Shown here: in pieces, positions 11,090 to 23,035 of the stretch | How the letters are laid out: every line of letters starts with the position of its first letter | Numbering within the stretch: position 1 is the first letter of the stretch | NCBI GenBank assembly: GCA_051453625.1 | Contig: JBOZIK010000001.1 | Coordinates: forward strand, 13,124,682 to 13,157,727 | Direction of reading: 5' to 3' | Length of the DNA: 33,046 nt | DNA from: Welwitschia mirabilis | Lineage: Eukaryota > Gnetophyta > Gnetopsida > Welwitschiales | Translations under genes and position numbers: made by a program | Notes under the pieces: generated by a model | Databases searched by the model: none | What the model saw: the letters and a program-made list of their open reading frames with translations, nothing else | Told to the model about the DNA's origin: nothing

Positions 11090-11488
11090 TCTTAATATGA
11101 TAATTTAAAGTACATAATCTATATGAAAATTTTAAATAGCTTACTCAAATATACTAGATTATTTATCTGTAATAGAAATATAACATGTCTGAGAGAGTAT
11201 TAAAGTTGTAGGCTTTAAGCCTAATAACAAGACAACTTAAAGTATTACACATAACTATTATCTTTTCCAAAATTTTTGTAAATGGTAAGTCATGTTAAGA
11301 TAATAAATTTTGGTGGAGAAATTTCTTATGTGTAATATTTTATTTGATCTTGTTATCTAACCTATAGCCTAAATATTTGATACTCTCTAGACAATGTTAT
11401 ATCTATGCTACATATAAATAAGCTAGTAGTATGGAGCTACAAACATATATGTTATGATTCTATGATTATATTAATGTAAAATTTTAAC
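11090..11488. repeat. Long imperfect inverted repeat (foldback/MITE-like)
   Basis: Two arms of about 195 bases mirror each other around a centre near 11290 with hardly any loop. Best-matching part: left arm from 11187, GTCTGAGAGAGTATTAAA, against the reverse complement of the right arm ending 11392, GTCTAGAGAGTATCAAA. Further matches are TAACAAGA, TATTACACATAA and CCAAAATTT inside, and ATAACAT, TTATTTAT and TACTAG outside. Pairing fades beyond about 11090 and 11488. It carries no coding capacity. Arms with many mismatches imply an old insertion. It could be a MITE, a foldback element, or a head-to-head duplication of an element fragment; if transcribed it would form a hairpin. Confidence 0.7.
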
Positions 11489-13009
11489 ATAACGAGATAT
11501 ATTAATAATAATTTACTCTGTTAGGAATTAAAATCATATAGAATATATCATAAGAATGAATGCTGTAAAATTTTATGTTAAAAATATATTAAAATGTTTT
11601 CAAATTTTATGTAAAATATATTAATTTTTTGGGCTATATATGCACATGGTTTCATGAATGAAATATTTTAAAATAATTATATCCATGTGATAAAAATCAT
11701 TCAAAATGTAAGAACATATTTATTGCATAGAAAATTTACAATATTGAAAATAAGAAATATAAAATAAAATTTACTACATAAATGGCTTAACTAAATTTTA
11801 AATATATATTTGGAAATGACATCAATATTTTAATTTCATATTATAAATCTAACAAATAAATAAGAGTGTATCCTCATTATTTGTAAAATTTAATAACAAA
11901 GGTATTAGGAAATATAGAAAGGCTTTAATGAATGAAAAGTAGATAGCTCAATACAGTTATGATAATTTCAAATTATATTATGTCATACATGGCCCTCCTC
12001 TTTAGGAAATAAAAAAATACTTTAAGGAATAGGGAAAAATCCAATTTAGTAGGGACAATTTATAACATTATGCATATGATCATCTTCTATAGTGCTTAAT
12101 ATTTCATCTATCTTTTTGTCATATTCTTCTTTATTAAATTGTTTTTTTTTTTTTTATATAAGTTTTCTCATTTCTTGAGATAGAAAGTACTCCATATAGA
12201 TGTGAACTATCATTGCAATAATGGTAAGAGAATATTACTAACATAAACTATAATTTTTTCCAATGTAAATATTAAATTTATCCATTAAGTAATGAATGTC
12301 TACTTTGGCATTTTAAATGCATGTATTTAGTCTAATTAAGATATCATGAAGGAAATTTCCAAATTAGGATTTAAAGAAATCACTTACAAAAAAAAATTTC
12401 TTTAATGGTTTAGGAATATGATTGGACCTTTCTGAAAAATGTTTGCTTTGCTTTCTCTATTACTTTAGGGCCATTGTAATTTACAACCAGTAATGTTTAA
12501 GATGGATAATGGTTGATCTTTTTTCCCTCGATCTTTACCTTTTTCTTTTTTCCATTAGTATTATAGCTTCTATATGATAGGATAATAGGAACAAGGTAAT
12601 ATTCCATCTTTAATCCTAAGGACTTTCTTTGTGACATACTATTGTTTGAATTTAATTTATCATATAATCCAATGAATGTCTTTGAAAAGTAAATAGTTAT
12701 TTTTATTAATAGATAATAATTTAACATTTTGAAATAAATTTAAAAGAAGTAGTGTTTTCTTCTAAGTAATAAGAGTACATTAAAATATGTTTAACGAAGA
12801 ACAAAATTAGAAATAAAGACTAACTATAATTTTGAATTAAAAACTCTAATAATGTTACCCTTGAATTTTTACATTGAAAATGAAAGTTTTAAGAATTTGG
12901 TTAGAATATATATGTCAAATAGTAAAACACTACATTATACTCTTTAAGTAGTGATAATATTAATACTTTTACAAATGAAAATTACAAAGAGCTATCACAT
13001 GTAAGAAAT
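11489..13009. other. AT-rich sequence; one poly-T tract
   Basis: No gene seen. A run of 14 T at 12142-12155 could be the tail of a minus-strand retroposon, but no body was recognised to its right. The minus-strand open frame at 12497-12727 has no domain and is probably chance. Confidence 0.35.
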
Positions 13010-13607
13010 GATGCATTTCGGAGATAGAAGGCTAGTTCACAGGTGGAGATATAGGAGCTAGAATTTTGGATGTTTCATGATTAGGAAGAATAGTTTCAGT
13101 CTAGGGGAGCTATGGCATGTAGAGGGGCGATTTCGGCTAGGTTTCAGGTGCTCAGGAAGGTTATTTATAGTTTTTCTCTTATTTTAAAATTGCTTTAAAG
13201 TAGCTTTTTAAGGTAGTCATCTAGCCCTTGAAATGGAGAAGATTCAATTCTCTAAGTAAGAGAAAACCCTTATTTTGAATAGATGAAAATGCATGTTCAC
13301 AAATAGAGAAGAAACTTCAATATAGCTTGATAGGTAAGTCCATTTTGTCAAGCCCCAGGCCTAGACTAGACCTCATCAGGGAATGTGTGGCCACCAAGTG
13401 AATAAGAGTCGGTAGAGTATAGGTTATCATCATGTTAGAAACCTTGGTCCTTGTTTAGCTTAGTAATGAATAGAATAGAGATGAAGTTATTACTAGAGAT
13501 CCATGGTTCTGTGGAACAAGAGGACTAGCACTAGCTAATTAGACTCCAAAGACATAAGTAGACTTGCATCTGTTTAAGAAGTTACCTATCTAGATTTGAA
13601 TAATAGA
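13010..13607 (+). pseudogene. LINE-B leader and N-terminal ORF1 remnant
   Basis: GC-richer sequence reading in pieces as protein (for example RDPWFCGTRGLALAN near 13500, where the family's DUF4283 region has a conserved Trp-rich segment). Stops are mostly TAG. The exact ORF1 start is not determinable; the first ATG at 13013 is possible but not compelling. Confidence 0.4.
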
Positions 13608-14016
13608 TTTCCTCTCGAGCTCTGGGATGAGAATCTTTTAAAAAGAATTGCCTCTCAATTCAAAGAACTGATTAAACTAGATAGAATCACCATTAAACAA
13701 ACCAAACTAGTCTTAGTAAGATTTTGTCTTTAAATAAGCCTTGAAGAGATAAAAAAGATCTAATCTATTAAGTTTAGATCCAAATAGAAAATGTACAATC
13801 TAGACATCACTTATGAGAACCTCCTAATAACATGTGAGACATGTGAAAACATTAGAGATACCCTAGAAAAATGTGTTACAATAGGGAAAAATGCACACAC
13901 TGCGGGAAAAAGGCCATGAAAGAGATGAGTATGGGAAGAGATAAATAGAGATTGAGAATAAGTAGAAAGAAGCTTGCTTTTTCTATGGAAAATTAGGGCA
14001 CATCCAAAGTGATTAC
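13608..14016 (+). pseudogene. LINE-B ORF1 C-terminal part with decayed CCHC zinc knuckles
   Basis: From 13608 a frame reads PLELWDENLLKRIASQFKE and later LDRITIKQTKLVLVRF, which matches the segment after DUF4283 in plant LINE ORF1 proteins (LPLEFWxExxLKRIAS...). The same frame continues to 13833-13874, CETCENIRDTLEKC, a zf-CCHC_4 finger in which His has become Asp. After a frameshift, 13975-14016 reads CFFYGKLGHIQSDY, a C-x2-C-x4-H-x4-C finger with Cys 2 and Cys 4 changed to Tyr (TGT to TAT, TGC to TAC). ORF1 proteins bind element RNA; both fingers here are broken. Two fingers may reflect family structure or a local duplication. Confidence 0.65.
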
Positions 14017-14326
14017 TAGCATGAATAGAAAAAAGAAAAAATGATTAAGAATATAATGGTATATCCTAAGGAAAAGAAAGATATAAAAAAATTATGAGCA
14101 TAATCCATTCCAGCACCTATCGAAAGATGAGGGAGACATGCTCCAATTTGAGAAATACATAAAAAAAGATGAGCTAAATGATGTTGAAATACACATGAAA
14201 TGTAGGCCCAACAAGATAGTGTTAAAATATAGGAAAGGAAAAAGAACATGGCAAATACTTCCCAGGTAACAATCAAAATACTTTAAAAAAAAGTTAAGGT
14301 GCACCCAAAAAGAGGTAAAAGTAGAC

Positions 14327-14960
14327 ATGATGGAGTGCCTCTCTTGGAACTGTAGGGGTTTAAGATCCCCCTCTAAAAAGAACACTCAAAGAAATTTAAT
14401 TAGTACGTACAACATAAATTTAGTTTATTTATAGGAGATGAAGATGCATGACAACTTGATATTAGGTAATTTTTGGTAGCAACGGAACATATTTATTTTA
14501 GTAATGCAAGAAAACTTAGGTAGAATCATGACCCTCATAAAAAAGGAGGTAGAATTAATTCACAGTAGTGAGCACCATATAACTATCTACCTCAAGGAGT
14601 AAGAAACTACATAAACAAAGCCTATATGCTAAAGAAACTACATAACTTAGTTATGAATAAAGATAAATGGATAATTATTAGGAATTTTAATCAATGCCTC
14701 CATGGATGCGGAAAAAATAAGGGGAAAAAACTAGAATAGTAAGGGAGCTAAGATCCTTAGAGACTTCATGGAATAAAGAAAACTTTCAGATATTCCCATC
14801 TTAGGATGCAAATTTACATGATCTAATAGAAGAAGTAGAGGTAACCAAATTATGTCCAAAATCGATAATATCTTTACAGAAAAAGAAATAACTAAGATGA
14901 TTATTAATGCATGGGGTAAATAGAATAGCTTCGAATCACATGCCAATCAAATTTAGAATT
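14327..14960 (+). pseudogene. LINE-B endonuclease domain remnant
   Basis: Starts at ATG 14327 (MMECLSWNCRGLRSPSKK), the standard opening of plant LINE ORF2. It continues to VYL, TAG, EMKM, where families have VYLQEMKM, so the stop replaces Gln next to the catalytic Glu. Later blocks are IIIRNFNQCL near 14670 (usually IIGDFNQCL; Gly to Arg and Asp to Asn) and ILGCKFTWSNRRSRG near 14800 with a stop at Trp. Frames change about four times. The minus-strand open frames at 14016-14276, 14092-14385 and 14731-14946 are shadows of this coding sequence. Confidence 0.75.
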
Positions 14961-15203
14961 AGTACAATAATGCCCCTTAGATATCCCTTCAGAATATAAA
15001 GATATTGACTTATAAGAGAAGAAATCAAAAGGATAGTTAAAAAGATTTAGGATCAATATGATGGTATCCAACCAATTACCTTTCTATATAAAGGCTTGAA
15101 AACTCTCAAAACTCATCTTAAGGGATGAAGACAGAAGGATAGAGAAAGATTTAAATCTAAGAAGAAATTAGAGCAAGAGTTATAAGAGATCCAAATAGAG
15201 CAA

Positions 15204-15853
15204 NNNNNNNNNNNNNNNNNNNNNNNNNNNNNNNNNNNNNNNNNNNNNNNNNNNNNNNNNNNNNNNNNNNNNNNNNNNNNNNNNNNNNNNNNNNNNNNNN
15301 NNNNNNNNNNNNNNNNNNNNNNNNNNNNNNNNNNNNNNNNNNNNNNNNNNNNNNNNNNNNNNNNNNNNNNNNNNNNNNNNNNNNNNNNNNNNNNNNNNNN
15401 NNNNNNNNNNNNNNNNNNNNNNNNNNNNNNNNNNNNNNNNNNNNNNNNNNNNNNNNNNNNNNNNNNNNNNNNNNNNNNNNNNNNNNNNNNNNNNNNNNNN
15501 NNNNNNNNNNNNNNNNNNNNNNNNNNNNNNNNNNNNNNNNNNNNNNNNNNNNNNNNNNNNNNNNNNNNNNNNNNNNNNNNNNNNNNNNNNNNNNNNNNNN
15601 NNNNNNNNNNNNNNNNNNNNNNNNNNNNNNNNNNNNNNNNNNNNNNNNNNNNNNNNNNNNNNNNNNNNNNNNNNNNNNNNNNNNNNNNNNNNNNNNNNNN
15701 NNNNNNNNNNNNNNNNNNNNNNNNNNNNNNNNNNNNNNNNNNNNNNNNNNNNNNNNNNNNNNNNNNNNNNNNNNNNNNNNNNNNNNNNNNNNNNNNNNNN
15801 NNNNNNNNNNNNNNNNNNNNNNNNNNNNNNNNNNNNNNNNNNNNNNNNNNNNN
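15204..15853. other. Assembly gap, 650 N, inside LINE-B
   Basis: The left edge is within the coiled, Glu-rich linker after the endonuclease and the right edge resumes at LKEGNKHTKFFFQ, the xKEGDKNTKFFH motif. In LINE proteins these are usually some tens of residues apart, so 650 bases may overestimate the missing sequence or hide an insertion. Confidence 0.9.
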
Positions 15854-17060
15854 CTAAAAGAGGGAAACAAGCATACTAAATTCTTCTTCCAATAGGCTAA
15901 TCAATACAAAATAGATAACAAAATCAGAAAGCTTACAATCAAAGAATAAGTTATTGAAGATGAAGAGGTTGTAACTTCAGAAATGCAAATCCATCTTAAG
16001 AATACATGAGAATGGAAGGATATCACCTCCAATCCCATTCAGATAGATAAGAAATTTTCTCACGAGAGCAATGGAAACCTAAAAATAATCCTATATACAA
16101 GGAATAAGTGCAGGTAGCAATTCAATCAATAAAGAATAACAGAGCCCTAAGACCACATAGGTGGTTAATATAATTATTCAAGGATTATTTCTCTTTCATC
16201 GAGGATAACCTTAATGATGTTATGCAAGACATCTTCACCAATAAGTGCATTCCAGTAAAGATGAATAGGACCCAGGTAGTTCTCATCCTAAATAAATGAG
16301 ATGATAACAAATCAGAGGATTATATACCTGCAATATTCTTTATAGAATCTTTATAGAAATAATGGTGGACCATATTGCCTCCCTGCTTATCAAGGTAATC
16401 TTCAAGAACTAACTATCTTTATCTGATTCAGGTACATTCAGGAAAAAACCATTTTAACTCACGAAATCATTCATTCTATCAAGAAAAGTAAATTTCCTTT
16501 AATTCTTGCTAAACTAAACATAGTAAGCCTATTATTTTGTGAGCTAGAAAGTCTTAAGTACTATCCTAAAAAACCAGATTTAACTCTAACATCACTAACC
16601 TTTGGCTAAACATGCAAGGTTCAGATGAATTCATTGAAGAGATTAATAGCAATAGATCAAAATTATTTTCACTAGGATGCAGATCAAGGTAGGGAAACCT
16701 TTTATTCACTCACCTCTTTCTATTTGTCATGAATGTTTTACAAGGAATGCTCAAAAGGAATGGAGTCTTAGGGATAAAAATAGAAAGCTAAGTGTTCATC
16801 AATAATCACTATGAAAATGATACCATTATCATGACTCAAGCCTCTTGTAAATAATTAAGAGCCATGAAAAACATCATGAACCTTTGTGCTAAGGCCATGG
16901 GGCTCAACACCAACTAGAACAAGTATGGCATTCACATCATCAACAAATGCATGAGGAGAAGGGTGGATATTTCTAGAACCTTAAAAGCCAAATTAGGAGA
17001 TCTATAAGATATTTACTTAGGAATTTCCCTCAAAAACTGGCATAAGTACCTAACTTGAAA
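15854..17060 (+). pseudogene. LINE-B reverse transcriptase remnant
   Basis: Begins LKEGNKHTKFFFQQAN, then KLTIKE. After frameshifts come FKDYFSFIEDNLNDVM and IPVKMNRTQVVLI (16180-16300; usually LNxTxIxLIPK), LTHEIIHSIKKSKFP near 16450, FSLGCRSR, TAG, GNLLFTHLFLFVMNVL near 16665-16735 (usually RGLRQGDPLSPFLFxLVM), and the catalytic box at 16810-16821 as Y-E-N-D where FADD is expected. It ends around MNLCAKAMGLNTN near 16890, a good match to the post-catalytic segment. One of the two catalytic Asp codons is Asn, so the enzyme would be inactive even without the stops. Confidence 0.75.
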
Positions 17061-17220
17061 CTTTATCTTAGAGGAAAATTCATAAGAAATGTAATACTTA
17101 GTTAAACAAATTTCTCTCTTTAAACACCAAGATCATCTTATCAAATACCTGTCTAATTGCTTTTTTTAGATATATAGCTTTTGTTATCACCCACCTAAGT
17201 TCATAATTACAAAAATCAAC

Positions 17221-17880
17221 AAAATGTTGAAGGAGTTCCTCTAGTGTGGAGGTAGTGATAGAAGTTGCATTTATCTCTACAAATGAGACCTCACTACTCG
17301 TCCTAGGGTTGTAGAAGGCTAAGGAATTCATAAACTAGAAGACTACCTATTCACAAGATCTCACAAAATTATTAAAAGATTACTTATGAGAGGATAGCCT
17401 TGGAGTGAACTAATTAATTATAAATACCCATCTTGAACTACAAATAGAGGAATTTCTTAATTTTGGAAGCATTTATCAAAAGGCAAAAGAGATTTGATTG
17501 AACTAGGTATAACCAATGAAGACACATCAAAATCTATCTTAATCAAGAACTATGATAAGGATGAAGTTAAGAAAAGATTCTAGCAGGGATGGATTCCTAA
17601 CAAAATTAAGATCTTCTATTGGCTTAGAGACCATAATAGCCTATTAACTAGAGACTAGATTATCAAATGTGACATGCAAATTTTTTCTACATGCCCAATA
17701 TTCCAATCAAATAAGGAAGATATTCACCATGTTGTTCATCAGTGTAAGTGGAGTACAAACTTAATAGAATTAATGACAATTTATTACATGAATAGACAAG
17801 AGACTATGAGATAGATGCTAGATGGGATTCACTTGACATTTTGGTAGATTTGGTGTACTTGCAATGACTTAATTTTCAAT
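17221..17880 (+). pseudogene. LINE-B ORF2 C-terminus with zf-RVT remnant
   Basis: The frame from 17221 reads KMLKEFL, stop, CGGSDRSCIYLYK, stop, DLTTRPRVVEG, stop, GIHKLEDYL, which follows the LW-G...W...C.PK..GGLGIR pattern with stops at the Trp and Gly positions. From 17578, GWIPNKIKIFYWLRDHNSLL and then TRD, stop, IIKCDMQ match zf-RVT (GWIPxKVKFFLWLxxHNRILT), followed by CPIFQSNKEDIHHVVHQC with its Cys and His ligands, and FW, stop, IWCTCNDLIFN at the end. This Cys/His module closes most plant L1 ORF2 proteins. The minus-strand open frame at 17098-17331 is a shadow. Confidence 0.75.
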
Positions 17881-19380
17881 AACATATCCCCCCTCCCTCC
17901 ACTTCTTTCCTATTAATACAGCTAGAAGGATTTGATGTTATCACTTGCAAATTCAGGTGGTAATGGAGTTACTCTGACATTTAATCCAGAAAATCTAAGC
18001 CTTTATGAGAGCTTCTAGATCTATGAAATAAGGTGCAAGCCTTGGGATGGAAAAACCTACTACACAATCTTAAGGGAGAGCTAGATTTTGATATTGCCTC
18101 ATTTTACAGATTCTAAAGAGGATACAAAACTACATTTAGAAGAATTTCAATTGAAGTCACTAAGTAATCATTGTCTTAGCTTCAAAAAATTTTTATGGAA
18201 GAGGAGAGGGTTCTCCTTAATTATAGAGGGCAAAGGGAGGCTTTCCATTTCTTCTCTAATGGCAACCCTAAACTTTTTAATGGTCACATTAGTAGGAAAG
18301 TGCTTTTACCCTCCTAGGGTTTGGGGCCTACATTAGTTGATAGATACTTTATTCAATCAAGCTATTACTTAAAGCTCTTTAACTTATATTTCATTTTTCT
18401 TAAGGCCCTAGATCATGGGCACTGCATGAAATTACTTTACATTTTCATTTAAACTTTAAGAAGAAAACATGTAGTTAGGAATTATGGACTTATAATGACC
18501 CTTTTAAGAGCTGTAAGGGACTCTAAGATGATTACAGAGGCCTCCTTCTCTCTTCCACATTATAGGGCAATAGTAGAGGTCCAGTAGTCAAGTCAGTTGG
18601 AGAATGAGCCGAGTGCTTCATAATTTCACGGGGAGGAATCTCTACCCTCACCTCAAGAAAATCATGAATTGGTAGAACTGATTCCACCCCTCAAAGAATA
18701 TCATACTATAGAGTAGCAGGAGGAGCACATCCAGCCTAAGAAGGACTAGCAGAAAACTCCTCCTGAGAAGCTAAAAAGCTCTAAGTATAGTGAGGAAATA
18801 GAGTATTAAAGCCAGATGGATTCAAATCCAGGTATAGAACATTAGACCATACAAGAAGACATTGACCCAGAGTAAGCAGGGAGGGAGGTATTATATGCCA
18901 CAATTCAAGGGATTAAAAGATGTTCCTTTCTAATTCTTAGCATTACACACAAAGCTTCCCTAGGTACCATCAAATCGATATTTCAAAAGAAGGCCTCAAG
19001 ACTTTATCTTGACAAGAATAATAGGAGTGAAGGAGTTTAAAGAAGTGAACTAGGCCTTCAAGCTCTTGAGGGATGAAAAGGGCAGGCTCGTGATCTAGCA
19101 CCATCACAGTCACTTATTTCCAAGTTGCTAGGGATATTGATCAACCATTTTCTTCTAATTTTATCTTAGTTTTTCATAATTCTATTGTTAATCACATTAG
19201 TCTTAGGGTTGATATTTTCTTACTCCATTTTTGCAGTTAATTACTTTCGTCCTGATTCTAGCATTGCTCATGAGTTTACTTTAAGATCTGATTATGTCAC
19301 AAACTCATTTTCTTATATTTCCCTGCTGGAGGGTGCTTTTATCCCCTTATTTCTAATTACTCCTTTCTAATATAAATTTT
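17881..19380 (+). pseudogene. Decayed coding-like stretch, unidentified, with Pro/Glu-rich segment
   Basis: GC stays higher than in the flanks. From 18576 one plus frame runs about 125 codons interrupted by some eight TAG or TAA codons: hydrophilic, rich in Pro, Glu, Gln and Lys (for example QENHELVELIPPLKEYHTIE). Most stops are one step from Gln. A separate open stretch at 18088-18336 has no domain. From about 19130 the sequence turns pyrimidine-rich, like a LINE 3' region; the open frame 19185-19370 there (hydrophobic start) is probably chance. It may be the 3' end of LINE-B, or a piece of another element's ORF1. I do not recognise the protein. Confidence 0.4.
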
Positions 19381-21821
19381 AGTTCTTACTATTTCAAAGA
19401 ATATATATATGATGCATCTTGTACTAAATCCTATTGTAAGCAATATTTTGAATGAATAAACTCCTAACATGTACTACTTAAAGAGCATTAGTTGTAACTA
19501 GTATGGAATATTTAGCAAATGTTTAAAAGAGAGATTGATAATGAATGCCTTCATGTACTGTGGAAATATTGACTAGCATTGTTTCATGGAAATGGAGAGA
19601 TAAAAATATTTGATAAGAACATAAGCACTAATGAAATTATTATTAACATAATATTAATGATAATATAAATCTTCATTCATAACAACATCAGCCTTGAAAT
19701 GTTCTCATCACTTAAATAGTCAAACATTATTTACAATCTTAGAAATTAGGTAAGTCCTCAAAAACACATTTAGGAAAAATATCATGTTTGAAAATCTTTA
19801 TCAATTTAGAAAATTTTAGATCTTAAAATATAAAAATATATAAGAATTTAAAGATTAAAAAAATGCAATGTTATGTTATGACCATATTATCTTATTTCAT
19901 CTAACATGTATTGGGTAAAATAGAATATTACTGCAAGGAACTTCAAAAGTACATATTTTTTGTTTTATTTAGATGTGCATTCTCATTGAATTTCTAACAC
20001 ATTCTTCAAAAAACCCCCTAATGTTATAAAAATTAATTATAACTAGCTCCTTCATTTCCAAGATTTGTGATACATAGAGAAATTTAAAATAAAAAGGAAA
20101 AGCATTTTAAAAATTTTCAACTAATAGAATACACAAAGAGCTATGAAATTAAATGAGTATATAGACATCCCATTCCAATTTGAAGAAATACCATGATGTT
20201 GTAATTGGTTAAATTTTCATATCAGTCGAACATGAAAGAAAGGAAAAAGAAGCTTGTATTTGAGATACTTTTGTATTTATTACATTCTTCCTTTTACACT
20301 GCCTAATATTCATCAGTTTTTCTTCTTAATTAAGATAGAAATAAGATTATCTAGTTATAAAGAGTCTTTCTTGTAATTTTGTAGAGATCTTCTCTTCTCT
20401 TGAAAACTTTCAATTCCACAAAAGAAGAGCAAAGAAGACTCATCCATGTGATTTCAAGGATTATGAAGGAAGTAAAGGTGAAAAAAGAATGGATAAATCT
20501 TAAATTATTTTCTTTATTATTTTCACACTATTTAGAAAGGAATTCTAATCTTTAATGTGTGTTTTTTAATATACATAACATTTTAAGTTATCACTCTTTC
20601 CCTTTTTTTTGATGGTTTAACTCCATAATATGTTTTTTTTTTTAACTCAAGGAAGATTTTTGAATAATAAATTATGAATGAAGAAGAGTAAAGAAAAGAT
20701 CTAAGAATGATAAGTATTGCCTATATGAGTCTCTTAGATTTTCTTTTTAATAATAAGAAGAATATGAATGATTTTTAGCTTTGGAGATGCTTAGATATCC
20801 AAATAGCAGTGGTAGCTATGAACAGAGATCATTCAAACAACTCACTCGGGCATATGTTATGTGATAAGGATGAATTTTAGATAAATCTTGCTTATTAATG
20901 AATTGTTCTCCCTTATTTTAATTATATATTTCATCAACAAATAAATATTTTTATTTATTTTTATGCATACTAATAAATAGGTTAGTTAGTTAGTATGTTA
21001 ATAAGTTAGTATGCATATATTTCATTATTATGTTTTTGGTATGAGATGCCAAGTGGTATGAAGATGAGAGAGAAGGTTGAGGTAGCGAATCAGCATAACA
21101 ACCCAAACCATGTACCTATTTCTCAGGAGCAAAGAATGAAAATAGAAAAACTAACAAGGGTATAAGAATGTGATCACCACCAAAGATGAGAATCTTTTTG
21201 GCAAAAAGGTACTAAGAATAGACAAGGCAAAAAGGTAAAGCTAGGAAATTCCAGCTAGATTGCAAAAGTGTTAGCAGCAATTTCCTAAATTCCATAGTAT
21301 TACTTGCAAAGGAGGCTATCATTTGTTAACTCATCTTTATGTAATAATTAGTATGTTAATATAAAGCTAAAAATAATTTAAGTATCATTGTATGCATACT
21401 TTGTTACTTGAAAAAAGTAATATTACTTTAATTTGCTCCTATTTGTGGAGTTGAACATAAACTAGGATGATTTTAGTACATAGAAATAAGTATTACTCAT
21501 CAATTCATTTAACTGTTATTCTATTTTATTTCTTTTAGTATTCCCCCTTGGTTTAATATATGTACATAGTAATTAATATTAAATAAATAACTTAACTAGT
21601 TTAAGTAACTTCATCGCAAGACTATTGTGATTATGAATTAAATGGTTAAGTCTGAGCTAGTTCTTTAGTAATCCTTTAATGTATTTTTGTTTAATGATGT
21701 GTGCTTATTTTGAGTTAGCAGTAGCATAGTTTCTACATTTTTCCAGCATTATTTTATAGTTTTTGATATTGTTTTGTGATATTTTATACACTTATTTTAT
21801 CACATAATCCCCTCATCATTT
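19381..21821. other. AT-rich stretch; expected site of the gypsy 5' LTR
   Basis: No coding sequence recognised. The 5' LTR of the Ty3/gypsy element should end just before 21822, but no matching copy was seen downstream of 27536, so its left edge cannot be set. T-runs occur near 20605 and 20633. Confidence 0.35.
20962..21017. repeat. Short perfect inverted repeat
   Basis: TATGCATACTAA at 20962-20973 is repeated as its reverse complement TTAGTATGCATA at 21006-21017, leaving a 32-base loop that contains three TTAG-like repeats. It could form a small hairpin; function unknown. Confidence 0.6.
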
Positions 21822-21838
21822 TGGCACTAGAAGGAGGG
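21822..21838 (+). promoter_or_regulatory. Candidate primer-binding site of the gypsy element
   Basis: TGGCACTAGAAGGAGGG lies about 25 bases before the likely gag start and begins with the TGG that complements a tRNA CCA end. It follows a CA (21816-21817) that could close an LTR. The primer tRNA could not be assigned. Position and TGG start are the only support. Confidence 0.35.
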
Positions 21839-21862
21839 TCGCCCTAAAGTAAATTAGTGGAG

Positions 21863-22983
21863 ATGACGAAAAGTGCCATGCAATAGGATAGTCAAGGAAA
21901 ATGGTGAGATGAAAGAGATAGGTACATTAAAGATTCACATAAATATGGTCTAGAAAAGTGGGCTAAAAACACTATTAAGTTAGAAGTAGAAAAGGACAAT
22001 TTTACAAAGGATGAAGTAACTTTAAAAAAGATGGTAAAAAACCAAATCTTTCTTGAATTAATGACCAAATTTGAGTAATGATTTGAATCTTTCTTACATC
22101 ACCTCACTCACTAGGAGAATCTTCTCAAATAGTTTAGGTCAGAAAACCTGAAAAAAAAGTTGTAACAGGATGTTACTAGAAAGGTGATGGAGATTCAAGA
22201 CCTTGGAACCATGATACCCACTAGTTAGATGATATAAGTCCTATCAATTATATATCCCTACAACAACTAGATAAAGTAAAAAACATAAATACTATTAATA
22301 TTCACTTTTGAAGGTAAAAAGTTAGATGAACCCCTAATACACCTAAGTTTATTTGATGCCTTTTGTAAGGCTAATTATGTTAACTTAGAATCTGACTTTT
22401 TAGATATTTTCTTTTTCCTTAAAAGGATATGCTCAATTATGGTATCATAATGGGAAACCCTTAATAATACTCTCCTAGCTATATTTCAATCCATGAAAAT
22501 GGTGGAAAATTTAAGAGAACAAATCCTAAACATTAAACCAAGAGAGAATGAAAGATTTGATGAATTTATGTATAAGTATAATATATTGTTAGCCAAATGT
22601 TCTAATCATGGAATCATATCTAGTGAGAGCCTTACTTAGAAAACTACAGAATCAGACATTGAAGGAATTAAACTTATTATATAGAGGAAGCATCAAAACC
22701 AAGAATGTCTAAGAAGTGAAAGAAGCCATTACTCAGTTTGATAATATGACTCAAGGATGGGGTCAAGAAATTGAAAAAAGAAAAAAGTAAATGAAGTGTG
22801 TGCTCCAAAACCATATGATAGTTTACATAGCTTAAAATATATTAGTCTTATGAAAGAAGTAGCTAAAAAATGATTGATGGCATGGTAGAAAAATTTGATC
22901 GATTAGCTATGCAACACCTCAAGGTAGAAGAAGGACCTACCTGTAAAAACTATGGAGAAGATAATCATGATGAAATAAAATAC
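21863..22983 (+). pseudogene. gypsy gag with decayed zinc knuckle
   Basis: Coding-like sequence begins near ATG 21863. The retrotransposon gag domain is clear at 22301-22640: FTFEGKKLDEPLIHLSLFDA, then IKPRENERFDEFMYKYNILL, then AKCSNHGI, which follows the ESLxEFxxRFxxLLxxCPxHG pattern. At 22942-22983 comes CKNYGEDNHDEIKY, a C-x2-C-x4-H-x4-C knuckle with the second and fourth Cys changed to Tyr. Gag forms the virus-like particle and the knuckle binds element RNA. In-frame stops and a frameshift near 22660-22780 break it. Confidence 0.75.
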
Positions 22984-23035
22984 CTTTGGATGCAATAATT
23001 TGTTTAGTGGTTAGATATAAATAGATTGAATTTAA

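Larger units (their letters stand above)
13010..17890 (+). mobile_element. LINE-B: near-complete but dead L1-type retrotransposon
   Basis: A sharp rise in GC content near 13010 marks the left edge. On the plus strand follow, in canonical order, ORF1 with a CCHC finger (13608-14016), APE endonuclease (from 14327), a 650-N gap (15204-15853), reverse transcriptase (15854-17050), the GGLGI-like connection (17221-17330) and a zf-RVT tail (17578-17880). About 4.9 kb is close to the usual size of plant L1 elements, so this copy may be nearly full length. Its higher GC and longer readable blocks suggest it is younger than LINE-A. Every domain has stops, frameshifts or lost catalytic residues. Confidence 0.8.

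Noticed and set aside
14016-14385. Two overlapping hydrophobic minus-strand open frames resembling membrane proteins
   Set aside because: They are antisense shadows of the LINE-B ORF1/endonuclease junction; the Phe/Leu-rich look comes from a purine-rich sense strand.
17098-17331. Minus-strand 77-codon frame with a balanced composition
   Set aside because: The plus strand here carries the LINE-B GGLGI-like C-terminal motif in proper order.
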